Shown here piece by piece: positions 16,628 through 25,774 of a stretch of DNA of 64,000 nucleotides (its first letter is position 1; each line of letters begins with the position of its first letter). A program made the position numbers and the translations under genes. Origin of the DNA: Bog-473 sp964457065 (GTDB lineage: Bacteria > Actinomycetota > Acidimicrobiia > Acidimicrobiales > RAAP-2); contig CAYWDQ010000004.1 in assembly GCA_964457065.1 (NCBI GenBank), forward strand, positions 1 to 64,000, written 5' to 3'. The notes beneath the pieces are model-generated. The model saw nothing but the letters and a program-made list of their open reading frames with translations. It did not search any database and was not told the origin of the DNA.

Positions 16628-17287
16628 ATGGCAACGACCACCGAAGATCTGCAGTCCACCATCCCCGTCGTCACGCTCACACCCGAAGCGCACGAGACCG
16701 TGCTGCAGGCCATGCAGCAGGAGCCCGATCCGGCCAGCCTGGCCCTGTGGCTCGAGGTGCGGGGGGTGCAGGCCGGCGTCTTCGTCTATGACCTCTACTT
16801 CCAGGCCGTCTCCGACGCCGGCGAGGGTGACGCCCGCCACGAACAGGACGGCATCGTGGTCATCGTTCCCGCCGGCAGCGTCGACCAGTTGCGCGGCGCC
16901 CGCCTCGAGTGGTCCGAGGAGGGCGGTGGCGGTCTGGTCCTGGTCAACCCGAACGCTCCCAGCCCGGAGGAGGCCGCACCGGGCGTCCCGCCCGAGGTGC
17001 TCGCCAAGGGCATCACGGGACCGCTGGCCCTGCGCGTCGTCGCCGTGCTCGAGCAGGCGGTCAACCCGTCCATCGCGAGCCACGGGGGTCGGGCCGACCT
17101 CGTGGCGCTCGACGAGGACGACGGCACCGCCTACCTGAGGCTGTCGGGCGGCTGCCAGGGGTGCGCCATGTCGCAGATGACCCTGCGCCAGGGCATCGAG
17201 ACGACGCTGCTCGAGGAGGTCCCCGAGCTCACCAAGGTGCTCGACGTGACCGATCACGGCAGCGGCGAGAACCCCTTCTACGCCTGA
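16628..17287 (+). CDS. nfuA: Fe-S cluster carrier protein, NfuA-like
   Basis: A 219-residue protein with two domains. Residues about 10-110 form a degenerate A-type (HesB/IscA-like) domain without its Cys ligands. Residues about 130-210 form a NifU C-terminal domain with the cluster-binding pair Cys176-x2-Cys179 (SGGCQGCAMS). This is the architecture of NfuA, which carries [4Fe-4S] clusters to target enzymes. Start ATG 16628 is supported by TAGACT six bases upstream. It is divergent from the CSLREA remnant and followed by a hairpin before aroC. Confidence 0.88.
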   Translation: MATTTEDLQSTIPVVTLTPEAHETVLQAMQQEPDPASLALWLEVRGVQAGVFVYDLYFQAVSDAGEGDARHEQDGIVVIVPAGSVDQLRGARLEWSEEGGGGLVLVNPNAPSPEEAAPGVPPEVLAKGITGPLALRVVAVLEQAVNPSIASHGGRADLVALDEDDGTAYLRLSGGCQGCAMSQMTLRQGIETTLLEEVPELTKVLDVTDHGSGENPFYA

Positions 17288-17320
17288 GCCACACCCGCGG
17301 GCGCGGCACGCCCCCAGCTC

Positions 17321-17338
17321 AAGGGCAAGGTTGCCCTT
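17321..17338 (+). terminator. hairpin between nfuA and aroC
   Basis: A perfect inverted repeat AAGGGCAA-GG-TTGCCCTT. There is no T-run after it, so it may be a terminator for nfuA or an operator-like palindrome just upstream of the aroC -10 hexamer. Confidence 0.4.
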
Positions 17339-17342
17339 CCGG

Positions 17343-17348
17343 TAGCGT
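17343..17348 (+). promoter_or_regulatory. leaderless -10 hexamer of aroC
   Basis: TAGCGT, exactly six bases before GTG 17355. It would start the aroC-K-B-Q transcript at the initiation codon. Confidence 0.5.
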
Positions 17349-17354
17349 GGCATC

Positions 17355-18572
17355 GTGCTGCGCTACCTGACCGCCGGAGAGTCCCACGGTCGCGCCCTCG
17401 TCGTGATCGTCGAGGGGCTGCCGGCCGGGCTTCCCGTCGAGGCGTCGGACATCGCCCACGAGCTGGCCCGGCGGCGGCTCGGCTTCGGCCGCGGCCCGCG
17501 CATGCGCTTCGAGGCGGACGAGATCACCCTGGTCGGCGGCATCCGCCACGGTCGCACCCTGGGGTCGCCGGTCGCGATCGAGATCGCCAACACCGAGTGG
17601 CCCAAGTGGACCGAGGAGATGTCCCCCGCGCCGGGGGCGCCGGCACCGTCCAAGGTGTTGACCCAGCCCAGACCCGGCCATGCCGACCTGCCCGGGATGC
17701 TCAAGTACGGCTTCGAGGACGCCCGCGACGTGCTCGAGCGTGCCTCGGCCCGTGAGACGGCCGCCCGCGTCGCCGCCGGCACCCTGGCCAAGCTGCTCCT
17801 GATCCACCTCGGCGTCTCGATCGTCAGCCACGTCGTGGCCCTGGGGGAGGCCGCCACCACCCCGGAGAGCCCGCGCCCGGGCCCGAGCGACCTGGACACC
17901 GTGGACGAGAGCGCCGTGCGCTGCTTCGACCCGGTGGCGGAGGAGGCGATGATCACCGCGGTCAAGGCGGCGGCCAAGGTGGGGGACTCGCTCGGCGGCG
18001 TGGCCGAGGTACTGGCCTACGGCGTGCCGGTGGGGCTGGGCAGCCACGTGCAGTGGGACCGCAAGCTCGACGCCAACCTGGCGCAGGCCCTCATGTCGAT
18101 CCAGGCCGTCAAGGCGGTCGAGATCGGCGACGGGTGGGACAACGCGGCGCGCCGGGGCTCCGAGGCGCACGACGCGATCGTCTACGACCCCGACGAGGGC
18201 TACGTGCGGCCCACCGACCGCGCCGGCGGCATCGAGGGTGGCATCTCCAACGGCGCGCTCCTGGTGGCACGGGTCGCCATGAAGCCGCTCGCCACGTTGA
18301 ACCGGCCGGTCCTCCAGACGGTTGACGTCGTCACGAAGGAGTCCACCGTCAGCTTCCGGGAGCGCACCGATGTCACGGCCGTGCCCGCAATGGGTGTCGT
18401 GGCCGAGTCGATGACCGCGCTCGTGCTGGCCACCGAGGCGTTGCGCAAGTTCGGCGGCGACTCGCTGGCCGAAGTCGTGCGCAACCGCGACGGGTTCGTG
18501 GCCTCGCTCGGCACGACGCCGTCGTCCGCCGTCGGCGGCGCGAGCGCGGATCCGGGCAGCGCGGCGAAGTGA
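17355..18572 (+). CDS. aroC: chorismate synthase
   Basis: A 405-residue FMN-dependent enzyme making chorismate from 5-enolpyruvylshikimate-3-phosphate, the last step of the shikimate pathway. Family signatures are TAGESHGRAL at the N-terminus, RRRLGFGRGPRM near 38, RASARETAARVAAG in the middle and DRAGGIEGGISNG near 290. The length is normal. It is first in a four-gene aro cluster, and its TGA overlaps the start of aroK. Confidence 0.97.
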   Translation: MLRYLTAGESHGRALVVIVEGLPAGLPVEASDIAHELARRRLGFGRGPRMRFEADEITLVGGIRHGRTLGSPVAIEIANTEWPKWTEEMSPAPGAPAPSKVLTQPRPGHADLPGMLKYGFEDARDVLERASARETAARVAAGTLAKLLLIHLGVSIVSHVVALGEAATTPESPRPGPSDLDTVDESAVRCFDPVAEEAMITAVKAAAKVGDSLGGVAEVLAYGVPVGLGSHVQWDRKLDANLAQALMSIQAVKAVEIGDGWDNAARRGSEAHDAIVYDPDEGYVRPTDRAGGIEGGISNGALLVARVAMKPLATLNRPVLQTVDVVTKESTVSFRERTDVTAVPAMGVVAESMTALVLATEALRKFGGDSLAEVVRNRDGFVASLGTTPSSAVGGASADPGSAAK

Positions 18573-19129
18573 CCCCCCGCATCCTGCTGGTCGGGATGAT
18601 GGGCGCGGGCAAGACCACCACCGGACAGCTCGTCGCCGACCGTCTGGGCTGGCGTTACCGGGACTCCGACGCCGACGTCGAGGCTTCGACTGGCCTCACC
18701 GTGCCCGAGCTCTTCGCCCGCGACGGAGAAACGGCCTTCCGTCAGGCCGAGGCCGACGTGCTCGCCGACGCCTGCGGGGACCCGGCACCGTCGGTGGTCT
18801 CGGTCGCCGGTGGCGCCGTGCTGCGTCCCGACACTCGTCGGCTCTTGGCCGCCAGCGGCACCGTGGTCTGGCTCCGCGCCCGCCCCGAGACGTTGGCCGC
18901 CCGCGTCGGCGCCGGCGAGGGGCGGCCCCTGCTCGATGACGACCCGGCCGAGGCCCTCGAGCGCCTCAACGCGGTGCGCGCCCCGCTCTACGCCGAGGTG
19001 GCCGATCTCGTCATCGACGTCGACGAGCTGCCCGCCGCGGAGGTCGCCCGGCGCATCCTTGCTGCCGTGGGCGCGGCCCCAGGCGCTGGGGCCGACGACG
19101 TCACGGCGGCCGGGACCGGAGCGGAGTGA
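18569..19129 (+). CDS. aroK: shikimate kinase
   Basis: A 186-residue P-loop kinase phosphorylating the 3-OH of shikimate. Walker A is GMMGAGKTT at 9-17. DSDADVEASTG carries the substrate-binding Asp, VAGGAVLRPDTR gives the Gly-Gly of the shikimate site, and GRPLLDDDP is the lid. It overlaps aroC and aroB by four bases each. The C-terminus after about residue 165 is Ala/Gly-rich and probably disordered. Confidence 0.95.
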   Translation: MTPRILLVGMMGAGKTTTGQLVADRLGWRYRDSDADVEASTGLTVPELFARDGETAFRQAEADVLADACGDPAPSVVSVAGGAVLRPDTRRLLAASGTVVWLRARPETLAARVGAGEGRPLLDDDPAEALERLNAVRAPLYAEVADLVIDVDELPAAEVARRILAAVGAAPGAGADDVTAAGTGAE

Positions 19130-20178
19130 CCGGTCCCGTGCGCGCCCTCTCCGTCGACCTCGCCGACCGCTCGTATCCGGTGCTCGTCGGCCGTGGCGCG
19201 CGCCACGAGGTCGCACGTTTCGTGCCGCCCGGTGCCAAGTCCGCCGTGATCGTCACCCAGGAATCCGTCAAGGACGCGGGCTGGGCCGAAGGCCTCGATC
19301 CCGGTGTCCCGACCACCATGTGCCTCATCCCCGACGGGGAGGACGCCAAGACCCTGGCCACGGTGGAGGACCTTGCCCGCAGTTTCGCCCGGGCGGGCCT
19401 CTCGCGGGCCGACGTCGTCGTCGCGGTCGGCGGGGGCATCGTGACCGACGTCGCGGGCTTCGCGGCCGCCACCTACCACCGCGGGATGGCGTACGTGAAC
19501 GTGGCGACCACGCTGCTGGGCCAGGTCGACGCCGCCATCGGCGGAAAGACGGGGGTCAATCTGCCCGAGGGCAAGAACCTCGTGGGCGCCTTCTGGCAGC
19601 CCAATGCGGTGCTGTGCGACACCGAGACCCTCTCGTCGCTGCCCCCGCGCGAGTGGGCCTGCGGCCGCGGCGAGATCGCCAAGTACTCCTTCCTCGGGGA
19701 CGGGCCGCAGGCGGACCAGCCGATCGAGGAGCAGGTGGCGCGCTGCGTGGGGATCAAGGCCGCGGTCGTCGCCGAGGACGAACGAGAGGGTGGGCGGCGC
19801 ATGATCCTCAACTACGGCCACACCCTGGGCCACGCGCTCGAGGGTGCGGCGCTGGCGGACCATCACGAGTGGGACCTGCGCCACGGAGAGGCCGTGGCCA
19901 TCGGGCTGCTGTTCGCCGCCCTGCTGGCGCAACGCCTCGGGCGCATCGACGAGCGTCGCGTCGACGACCACCGCACGGTCATCGGGAGTTTCGACCTCCC
20001 GACCGACCTGCCGGCGGGAGCCGACGCCGAGGAGCTGGTCTCGTTCATGGGCCGCGACAAGAAGGCGCAACAGGACCTGACGTTCGTTCTCGACGGCCCG
20101 AGCGGTGTGGAGCCGGTGCACGGCGTCGCCGCCGCCGACGTGGTCGCTACCCTGGCAGCCATGGGTGCGCGCTCGTGA
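19126..20178 (+). CDS. aroB: 3-dehydroquinate synthase
   Basis: A 350-residue NAD- and metal-dependent enzyme converting DAHP to 3-dehydroquinate. The NAD loop GGGIVTDVAGFAAATYHRG, the TTLLGQVDAAIGGKTGVN segment and the metal ligands in RMILNYGHTLGHALE and HGEAVAIG are all present. The GTG start overlaps aroK. Confidence 0.96.
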   Translation: MTGPVRALSVDLADRSYPVLVGRGARHEVARFVPPGAKSAVIVTQESVKDAGWAEGLDPGVPTTMCLIPDGEDAKTLATVEDLARSFARAGLSRADVVVAVGGGIVTDVAGFAAATYHRGMAYVNVATTLLGQVDAAIGGKTGVNLPEGKNLVGAFWQPNAVLCDTETLSSLPPREWACGRGEIAKYSFLGDGPQADQPIEEQVARCVGIKAAVVAEDEREGGRRMILNYGHTLGHALEGAALADHHEWDLRHGEAVAIGLLFAALLAQRLGRIDERRVDDHRTVIGSFDLPTDLPAGADAEELVSFMGRDKKAQQDLTFVLDGPSGVEPVHGVAAADVVATLAAMGARS

Positions 20179-20615
20179 GTCTCGTCCTGCTCCTCTCGGG
20201 ACCGAACCTCGACCTCCTCGGCGAGCGGGAGCCGGCGGTCTACGGGACCGACACGCTGGCCGACCACGTGGCGCGGGCCGGGTCGGCCGCGGCGCGCCAC
20301 GGGCTGGAGCTCGAGCACCTCCAGTCGAATCACGAAGGGGAGCTGATCGACGCGGTCCACGGGGCGCGGGGGAGGGCGGACGCACTCGTGATCAACGCCG
20401 GCGCCCTGAGCCACACCTCTTGGTCGCTGCACGACGCCGTGGCGGCCTTCGACGGGCCCGTCGTGGAGCTGCACATCTCGAACCCCGCCGCCCGCGACCC
20501 GTTCCGCCACACCTCGGTGCTGGCCCCCGTCAGCTCCGGGGTCATCGCCGGCTTCGGCGGCCTCGGCTACGAGCTCGCCGTCGACGCCGTCGCCGCACTA
20601 CTGAAGGGAGCCTGA
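20175..20615 (+). CDS. aroQ: 3-dehydroquinate dehydratase, type II
   Basis: A 146-residue type II dehydroquinase, normally a dodecamer, dehydrating 3-dehydroquinate by trans elimination. Motifs are LSGPNLDLLGEREPAVYG at the start (with the catalytic Tyr in the lid), INAGALSHTSWSLHDA in the middle, and VELHISNPAARDPFRHTS with the catalytic His. The GTG start overlaps the aroB stop by four bases. aroE and aroA are not in the window. Confidence 0.95.
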   Translation: MSLVLLLSGPNLDLLGEREPAVYGTDTLADHVARAGSAAARHGLELEHLQSNHEGELIDAVHGARGRADALVINAGALSHTSWSLHDAVAAFDGPVVELHISNPAARDPFRHTSVLAPVSSGVIAGFGGLGYELAVDAVAALLKGA

Positions 20616-20622
20616 GCCGCCC

Positions 20623-21795
20623 ATGAGCACCAGCACCGCCTCACAACGCGCCAACCCGTACACACCCGCAACCTCGCCGCTGCCGGCCATCACCGTCACC
20701 GGGCGCCTCGACCGCCTGCGCGACGCGTTCGACGCGCACGAGGTCGACGCCCTCGTCGTGACGACGCTGGCCAACGTCCGCTACCTCACCGGGTTCTCGG
20801 GCTCGGCGGGCGTCCTCACCGTCACGCGTGACGCCGCGCTGCTCACGACCGACGGGCGCTACCGGACGCAGTCGGCCGAGCAGGTCGAGAAGGCGGGCGC
20901 CGCCGCGCAGGTCGAGATCACGATCGGCCCGGTGACCGAGCAGCGCAAGGCGGCCCAGGCGGCGCTCTCCGCCACCGCCATCGCCCGCATCGGGCTGGAG
21001 GCCGACAACGTCAGCTGGAGCGCGCAGCGCACCTGGGCGGGTCTCCTCGACGAGGACAGGCTGGTCGCCACCTCCAACGCGGTCGAGGCACTGCGGGAAC
21101 GGAAGGACGCCGCCGAGATCGCCCGCATGGAGCGTGCCGCCGCCATCGCCGACGCCGCGCTGTTCGAGGTGCTCCCCCTGATGAGCCAGGGCGTCACCGA
21201 GGAGCACTTCGCTCTGGAGCTCGACACGGCCATGCGCAGGGGAGGGGCCGAGAGCACCGCCTTCGAGACCATCGTCGCCGCCGGCGAGAACTCGGCCAAG
21301 CCCCACCACCACCCGGGCTCCCGCCGCATCGACGCCGGCGACCCGGTCGTGGTCGACTTCGGCGCCACCTTCGAGGGCTACCGCTCCGACATGACGCGCA
21401 CGTTCTGCGTCGGCACGGACCCCGAGGGCGAGCTGGCGCGCGTCTTCGCCGTGGTCGGCGAGTCGCAGGCGGCCGGCGCAGCCGCTGTGCGGCCCGGCAT
21501 CAGTGCCAAGGAGGTCGACGACGTCTGTCGGCAGATCATCGCCGAGGCGGGCTGGGCCGAGCGCTTCGAGCACGGGACGGGACACGGCGTCGGCCTCGAT
21601 ATCCACGAGGCGCCCACGGTCAGCCAACTCGGCACTGCTATCCTCGCCCCCGGCTTCGTCGTCACCGTCGAGCCCGGTGTCTACCTCCCCGGGCACGGAG
21701 GTGTCCGTGTCGAGGACACCCTGGTCGTGACCGAGGACGGCGCCCGCCCACTGACCCGATTCACAAAGGACATCCATGGCAGTCTCGACCAATGA
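20623..21795 (+). CDS. Xaa-Pro aminopeptidase-type M24 metallopeptidase
   Basis: A 390-residue pita-bread peptidase. An N-terminal creatinase-like domain (about 30-155) precedes the M24 catalytic domain. Metal ligands can be placed in VVDFGATFEGYRSDMTRTF (two Asp), EHGTGHGVGLDIHE (His), VTVEPGVY (Glu) and GVRVEDT (Glu). It corresponds by position to the PepQ/PepE gene that sits between aroQ and efp in other actinobacteria. The ATG comes 7 bases after aroQ, with GGGAGCC as a weak ribosome binding site. Its last 20 bases overlap efp. Confidence 0.92.
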   Translation: MSTSTASQRANPYTPATSPLPAITVTGRLDRLRDAFDAHEVDALVVTTLANVRYLTGFSGSAGVLTVTRDAALLTTDGRYRTQSAEQVEKAGAAAQVEITIGPVTEQRKAAQAALSATAIARIGLEADNVSWSAQRTWAGLLDEDRLVATSNAVEALRERKDAAEIARMERAAAIADAALFEVLPLMSQGVTEEHFALELDTAMRRGGAESTAFETIVAAGENSAKPHHHPGSRRIDAGDPVVVDFGATFEGYRSDMTRTFCVGTDPEGELARVFAVVGESQAAGAAAVRPGISAKEVDDVCRQIIAEAGWAERFEHGTGHGVGLDIHEAPTVSQLGTAILAPGFVVTVEPGVYLPGHGGVRVEDTLVVTEDGARPLTRFTKDIHGSLDQ

Positions 21796-22336
21796 CCTGA
21801 AGAACGGCATGAGCCTGGACCTCCCCGAGGGCCTGTTCAGCGTCGTCGAGTTCCAGCACGTCAAGCCGGGCAAGGGCGGCGCCTTCGTGCGCACCAAGCT
21901 CAAGAACGTCCGCAGCGGTGCGGTGATCGAGCGCACCTACCGGGCCGACGAGAAGCTCGAGCAGGCGATCATCGACAAGCGCGACATGCAGTTCCTCTAC
22001 CGCGACGGCACCGACTTCGTGTTCATGGACACGACGACCTACGAGCAGATGCAGGCATCGCCCGACGCACTCGGCGACGCGCCGAACTTCCTCAAGGAGG
22101 GTGACGAGGCGAACCTGCAGATGTACAACGGCGAGATCGTCGGCGTGGAGCTGCCGGCCGCCGTGGAGCTCACCGTCACCGAGACCGAGCCCGGGATGCA
22201 GGGAGACCGCGTGTCGGGTGCCCGCAAGCCGGCGACCCTGCAGACGGGCCTGGTGGTCCAGGTGCCGCTGTTCGTCAACACCGGCGACGTGCTCAAGATC
22301 GACACCCGCTCGGGCGAGTACCTGACCAGGGCCTGA
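21776..22336 (+). CDS. efp: translation elongation factor P
   Basis: A 186-residue, three-domain tRNA-mimicking factor that relieves ribosome stalling at polyproline. The loop KPGKGGAF (about residues 30-37) carries the Lys at the tip of domain I. Domain III ends in VNTGDVLKIDTRSGEYLTRA. The ATG lies inside the end of the peptidase gene and has a good ribosome binding site (AAAGGA at 21765-21770). Confidence 0.97.
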   Translation: MAVSTNDLKNGMSLDLPEGLFSVVEFQHVKPGKGGAFVRTKLKNVRSGAVIERTYRADEKLEQAIIDKRDMQFLYRDGTDFVFMDTTTYEQMQASPDALGDAPNFLKEGDEANLQMYNGEIVGVELPAAVELTVTETEPGMQGDRVSGARKPATLQTGLVVQVPLFVNTGDVLKIDTRSGEYLTRA

Positions 22337-22391
22337 GGCCCGGCCGCCGACCTCGGGCGCAGGACCCGGCCGAGGCCAGGACCGACCCACC

Positions 22392-22808
22392 ATGACCGAC
22401 ACCGCCCCCCGGCACCAACAGCGCGAGCGGGCGCTGTCGCTGCTCTACGAGGCCGAGCTCAAGGGCCAGGGCCCGCTCGCCGTCCTCGACGCCCTGCCCG
22501 TGCCGCCCGATCCCTTCGTGCGCTCCCTGGTGGTGCAGGCCGTCGCGACCCGGGACGAGGCCGACCGGCGGATCGGCGCCGCGTCCGTGGGCTGGCCGCT
22601 CGATCGCATGGCGGTGATCGACCGGATCGTGCTGCGCCTCGCCGTGGCCGAGCTGCTGAGTCCCGACGGGCCGCCGGTGGCGGTGGTGATCGACGAGGCC
22701 GTGGAGCTGGTGAAGGAGTACTCGACCGACGAGTCGGGGCGCTTCGTCAACGGGATCCTCTCCACGATCGCCGCCGACGTGGCGCCCGGCAGGCCGACGC
22801 CGGGCTGA
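22392..22808 (+). CDS. nusB: transcription antitermination factor NusB
   Basis: A 138-residue all-helical protein that binds boxA RNA with ribosomal protein S10. Typical segments are RERALSLLYEAEL, WPLDRMAVIDRIVLRLAVAELL and VVIDEAVELVKEYSTDESGRFVNGILS. The distance to efp is 55 bases. It is followed by the leader of the pyr operon. Confidence 0.95.
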   Translation: MTDTAPRHQQRERALSLLYEAELKGQGPLAVLDALPVPPDPFVRSLVVQAVATRDEADRRIGAASVGWPLDRMAVIDRIVLRLAVAELLSPDGPPVAVVIDEAVELVKEYSTDESGRFVNGILSTIAADVAPGRPTPG

Positions 22809-22862
22809 AGCCCCGGCCCGCGCCACCGGTCCGGCGCGCTAGGGTTGGTGCCTGACCGTGAA

Positions 22863-22882
22863 GTGAGTCCTGTGAGGCTCAC
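22863..22882 (+). promoter_or_regulatory. PyrR-binding hairpin in the pyr operon leader
   Basis: The RNA motif AGUCCUGUGAGGCU at 22866-22879 matches the PyrR-binding consensus ARUCCNGNGAGGYU. It caps a stem formed by GTGAG and CTCAC. The hairpin ends about 7 bases before the GGAGGAG ribosome binding site of pyrR. That position fits translational repression, as described for mycobacterial PyrR, rather than antitermination. A possible -10 (TAGGGT, 22840-22845) lies just upstream. Confidence 0.85.
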
Positions 22883-22897
22883 ACGGCAGGAGGAGCA

Positions 22898-23470
22898 GTG
22901 GCCGAACGCGAACGCAGTCATACGCGACCCCTCGGGGGAGTGTTCGTGGCCCACTCCCAGGTCCTGACCGCCGCCGACGTCCAGCGCGCCCTCACCCGCA
23001 TGTCGCACGAGATCGTCGAGCGCAACGGCGGTGCGGACGACGTGGTCCTGGTCGGGCTCCAGACCGGTGGCATCCCCCTCGCCGTGAAGATGGCCGAGAC
23101 CCTCCGGCAGATCGAGGGCACCGACCGCCTCGACGTCGGCAGCCTCGACGTCGCCTTCTACCGCGATGACATCGGCCTGCGGCCCGTCCTCCCCGAGGCC
23201 GTCACCGACATCCCCGTCGACCTGGCGGGGCGGGTGGTCGTGCTGGTCGATGACGTCCTCTTCACCGGCCGCACCATCCGGGCCGCGCTCAACGCCCTGA
23301 ACGACTTCGGCCGGGCCCGGGCCGTCCAGCTCGCCGTCATGGTCGACCGCGGCCACCGCGAGCTGCCGATCCGCCCCGACTACGTCGGCAAGAACCTGCC
23401 GACGCGGCGCGAGGAGATGGTCGACGTCGGAGAGGACGGCGTGTGGATCGGGACCTTGGAGGACAAGTGA
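22898..23470 (+). CDS. pyrR: bifunctional pyr operon regulator / uracil phosphoribosyltransferase
   Basis: A 190-residue type I phosphoribosyltransferase that binds pyr mRNA in a UMP-dependent way. The PRPP loop VLVDDVLFTGRT is at about 115-126, and VGLQTGGIPLA and YVGKNLPTRREE are family segments. The start GTG 22898 follows AGGAGGAG; GTG 22947 would remove a 16-residue tail before VAHSQVL, but the ribosome binding site favours 22898. It heads a tightly packed operon and its own hairpin lies in the leader. Confidence 0.95.
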   Translation: MAERERSHTRPLGGVFVAHSQVLTAADVQRALTRMSHEIVERNGGADDVVLVGLQTGGIPLAVKMAETLRQIEGTDRLDVGSLDVAFYRDDIGLRPVLPEAVTDIPVDLAGRVVVLVDDVLFTGRTIRAALNALNDFGRARAVQLAVMVDRGHRELPIRPDYVGKNLPTRREEMVDVGEDGVWIGTLEDK

Positions 23471-24459
23471 CGGGCGCGCGCCACCTTCTCTCGGTGTCCG
23501 ACCTCGGGGCGGACGGCATCGCCGAGGTGCTGCGCGTCGCCGAAGCCTTCGCCGAGGTGGAGAGGCGGTCGATGCCCAAGGTCCCGACGCTGCGGGGCAA
23601 GGTGGTGGCGACCTTGTTCTTCGAGGAGTCGACCCGCACCCGGCTGTCCTTCGAGACGGCCGCCAAGCGGCTCTCGGCCGACGTGCTCTCCCTCGCCGTC
23701 GCCACCTCGTCGGTGAAGAAGGGCGAGAGCCTGCGTGACACCGTCGAGACGGTCGAGGCGATGGGCATCGACGCGGTCATCATCCGCCATTCGTCGGCCG
23801 GCGCACCCCACCAGGTGGCGCGCTGGGTCGAGCGCGCCCACGTCGTCAACGCCGGCGACGGCTGGCACGAGCACCCCACCCAGGCCCTGCTGGACTGCTT
23901 CACGGTGCGTCAGGTGCTGGCCGAGCGCAAGGGCGTGGCGCCCGACGAGCTCGGCATCGGCTGCTTCGAGGGTCTGCGCGTGCTCATCGTCGGCGACGTC
24001 CGGCACAGCCGGGTGGCCCGCTCCGAGGTGCTCGCCTACACCGTCCTCGGAGCACACGTCACCCTGGCCGCACCCGGCAGCCTGCTGCCGCCCTCGCTCG
24101 AGGGCTGGCCGGTCGAGGTGGCGACCGACCTCGATGCTGCACTCGGCGACGCCGACGTGGTCTCGCTCCTGCGCCTCCAGGCCGAGCGGGGGAGCGGGTC
24201 GTTCGTGCCCTCGCTGCGCGAGTACACGGCGCGGTGGGGCCTCACGGCCCGCCGGGCGCAGCGCCTGGGGGAGGACGCCATCGTGACCCACCCCGGACCG
24301 ATGGTGCGCGGGGTCGAGATCGCCTCGGACGTGGCCGACCTGCCGCGCACCGTCGTGACCCAACAGGTGGCCAACGGTGTGGCGGTGCGCATGGCCATCC
24401 TGTTCCTGCTGCTCGGGGGCGAGCTCCCCGGCGCCGCGGAGGTGCCCGCCGTTGCCTGA
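23467..24459 (+). CDS. pyrB: aspartate carbamoyltransferase catalytic subunit
   Basis: A 330-residue enzyme making carbamoyl-aspartate. The carbamoyl phosphate motif is FEESTRTRLSFE (about 54-65), followed by HPTQALLD and THPGPMVRG. The GTG start overlaps the pyrR stop (GTGA), and its 3' end overlaps pyrC by 8 bases. No pyrI regulatory chain is present. Confidence 0.96.
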   Translation: MTGARHLLSVSDLGADGIAEVLRVAEAFAEVERRSMPKVPTLRGKVVATLFFEESTRTRLSFETAAKRLSADVLSLAVATSSVKKGESLRDTVETVEAMGIDAVIIRHSSAGAPHQVARWVERAHVVNAGDGWHEHPTQALLDCFTVRQVLAERKGVAPDELGIGCFEGLRVLIVGDVRHSRVARSEVLAYTVLGAHVTLAAPGSLLPPSLEGWPVEVATDLDAALGDADVVSLLRLQAERGSGSFVPSLREYTARWGLTARRAQRLGEDAIVTHPGPMVRGVEIASDVADLPRTVVTQQVANGVAVRMAILFLLLGGELPGAAEVPAVA

Positions 24460-25774
24460 CGCCACGCTGGTCATCCGGGGCGGCACCGTCATCGGGCCGG
24501 AGGGCTCGGCGCGCCTCGACGTCGCCGTGCGCGCCGGCGCCGTGGTCGGCCTGGCCGAGACGATCGAGCCGCCGCAGGGGGCCGTGATCCTCGACGCCAC
24601 CGGCTGCCTGGTCGGCCCGGGACTCGTCGACCTGCACGCGCACCTGCGCCAGCCTGGTCGCGAGGAGGCCGAGACGATCGAGACGGGAGCCCGGGCCGCT
24701 GCGCTCGGCGGCTACACGGCCATCGTCGCCATGCCCAACACGGAGCCGGCGATCGATTCGGCCGGCGTGGCCGGCGAGGTCCTGGCGCTCGGCGCCGGGT
24801 GCGCGGCGGAGGTCGCCGTGGCGGGCGCCATCACGGTGGGGCGGGCGGGCACCGCGCTGGCCCCCCTCGGCGAGCTGGCCGCGCTGGGGGTCACGCTCTT
24901 CACCGACGACGGCGCCGGTGTGCAGGACGGCGCGCTGATGCGCCGCGCGCTCGACTACGCCAAGGGCCTCGGGGTCACGCTGGCGCAGCATTGCGAGGAC
25001 ACCTGCCTGGCCGCGGGCGGCGCCATGCACGAAGGCAGCTGGTCGAGCCGGCTCGGCATCCCGGGCATGCCGGCCGCAGCCGAGGAGGCCATGGTCGCCC
25101 GCGACATAGCGCTGGCCCGGCTGACCGGAGCGCCGGTCCACTTCCTGCACCTCTCGACGGCGGGGTCGGTGGAGCTGGTCCGTCGGGCCAAGGCGGAGGG
25201 GCTGGCGGTGACGGCGGAGGCGGCGCCGCACCACATGCTCCTCACCCATGCCGCGGTGGCGGGGTACGACCCGGTCTTCAGGGTCAACCCGCCGCTGCGG
25301 ACCGACGAGGACGTCGCGGCCGTCGTGGCGGGGCTGTGCGACGGCACCATCGACGCGGTGGCGACGGACCACGCCCCCCACGCCCCCGAGTCCAAGGACG
25401 TGCCCTTCGACCAGGCCCCGCCGGGGATGCTGGGGCTGCAGACCGCGCTGCCGGTCGCGTGGGAGGTGCTGTCGCCGCACATGGGTCCCGAGCGGGTGTT
25501 CGCGCTCATGAGCGCGCAGCCGGCCGCGATCGCCAAGCTGACGGCCACGGACCCGCGCACCGCCGGCCACAGCGCGCAGGGGGGCCCCGTCGAGGTGGGC
25601 GCAGTGGCCAACCTGTGCGTCTTCGACCCCGCGGCGGTGACGGTGGTGGACCCGATGCGGCTGGCCAGCCGGAGCCGCAACACGCCCTACGCGGGCCGCA
25701 CGTTCGCCGGAGCGGTGCGCCACACCGTGCTGCGGGGCGAGCCCGTCGTGATCGACGCCGTGGCGCAGCGGTGA
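24452..25774 (+). CDS. pyrC: dihydroorotase
   Basis: A 440-residue type I amidohydrolase closing the dihydroorotate ring. Metal-site motifs are VDLHAHLRQPG, the His of AQHCED, HFLHLSTAGS and ATDHAPHAPESK. No ATG or GTG lies in the right place. TTG 24452, eight bases inside the pyrB end, gives a start (LPDATLVIRGG) that fits the family. The 3' end overlaps carA by four bases. Confidence 0.94.
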   Translation: MPDATLVIRGGTVIGPEGSARLDVAVRAGAVVGLAETIEPPQGAVILDATGCLVGPGLVDLHAHLRQPGREEAETIETGARAAALGGYTAIVAMPNTEPAIDSAGVAGEVLALGAGCAAEVAVAGAITVGRAGTALAPLGELAALGVTLFTDDGAGVQDGALMRRALDYAKGLGVTLAQHCEDTCLAAGGAMHEGSWSSRLGIPGMPAAAEEAMVARDIALARLTGAPVHFLHLSTAGSVELVRRAKAEGLAVTAEAAPHHMLLTHAAVAGYDPVFRVNPPLRTDEDVAAVVAGLCDGTIDAVATDHAPHAPESKDVPFDQAPPGMLGLQTALPVAWEVLSPHMGPERVFALMSAQPAAIAKLTATDPRTAGHSAQGGPVEVGAVANLCVFDPAAVTVVDPMRLASRSRNTPYAGRTFAGAVRHTVLRGEPVVIDAVAQR

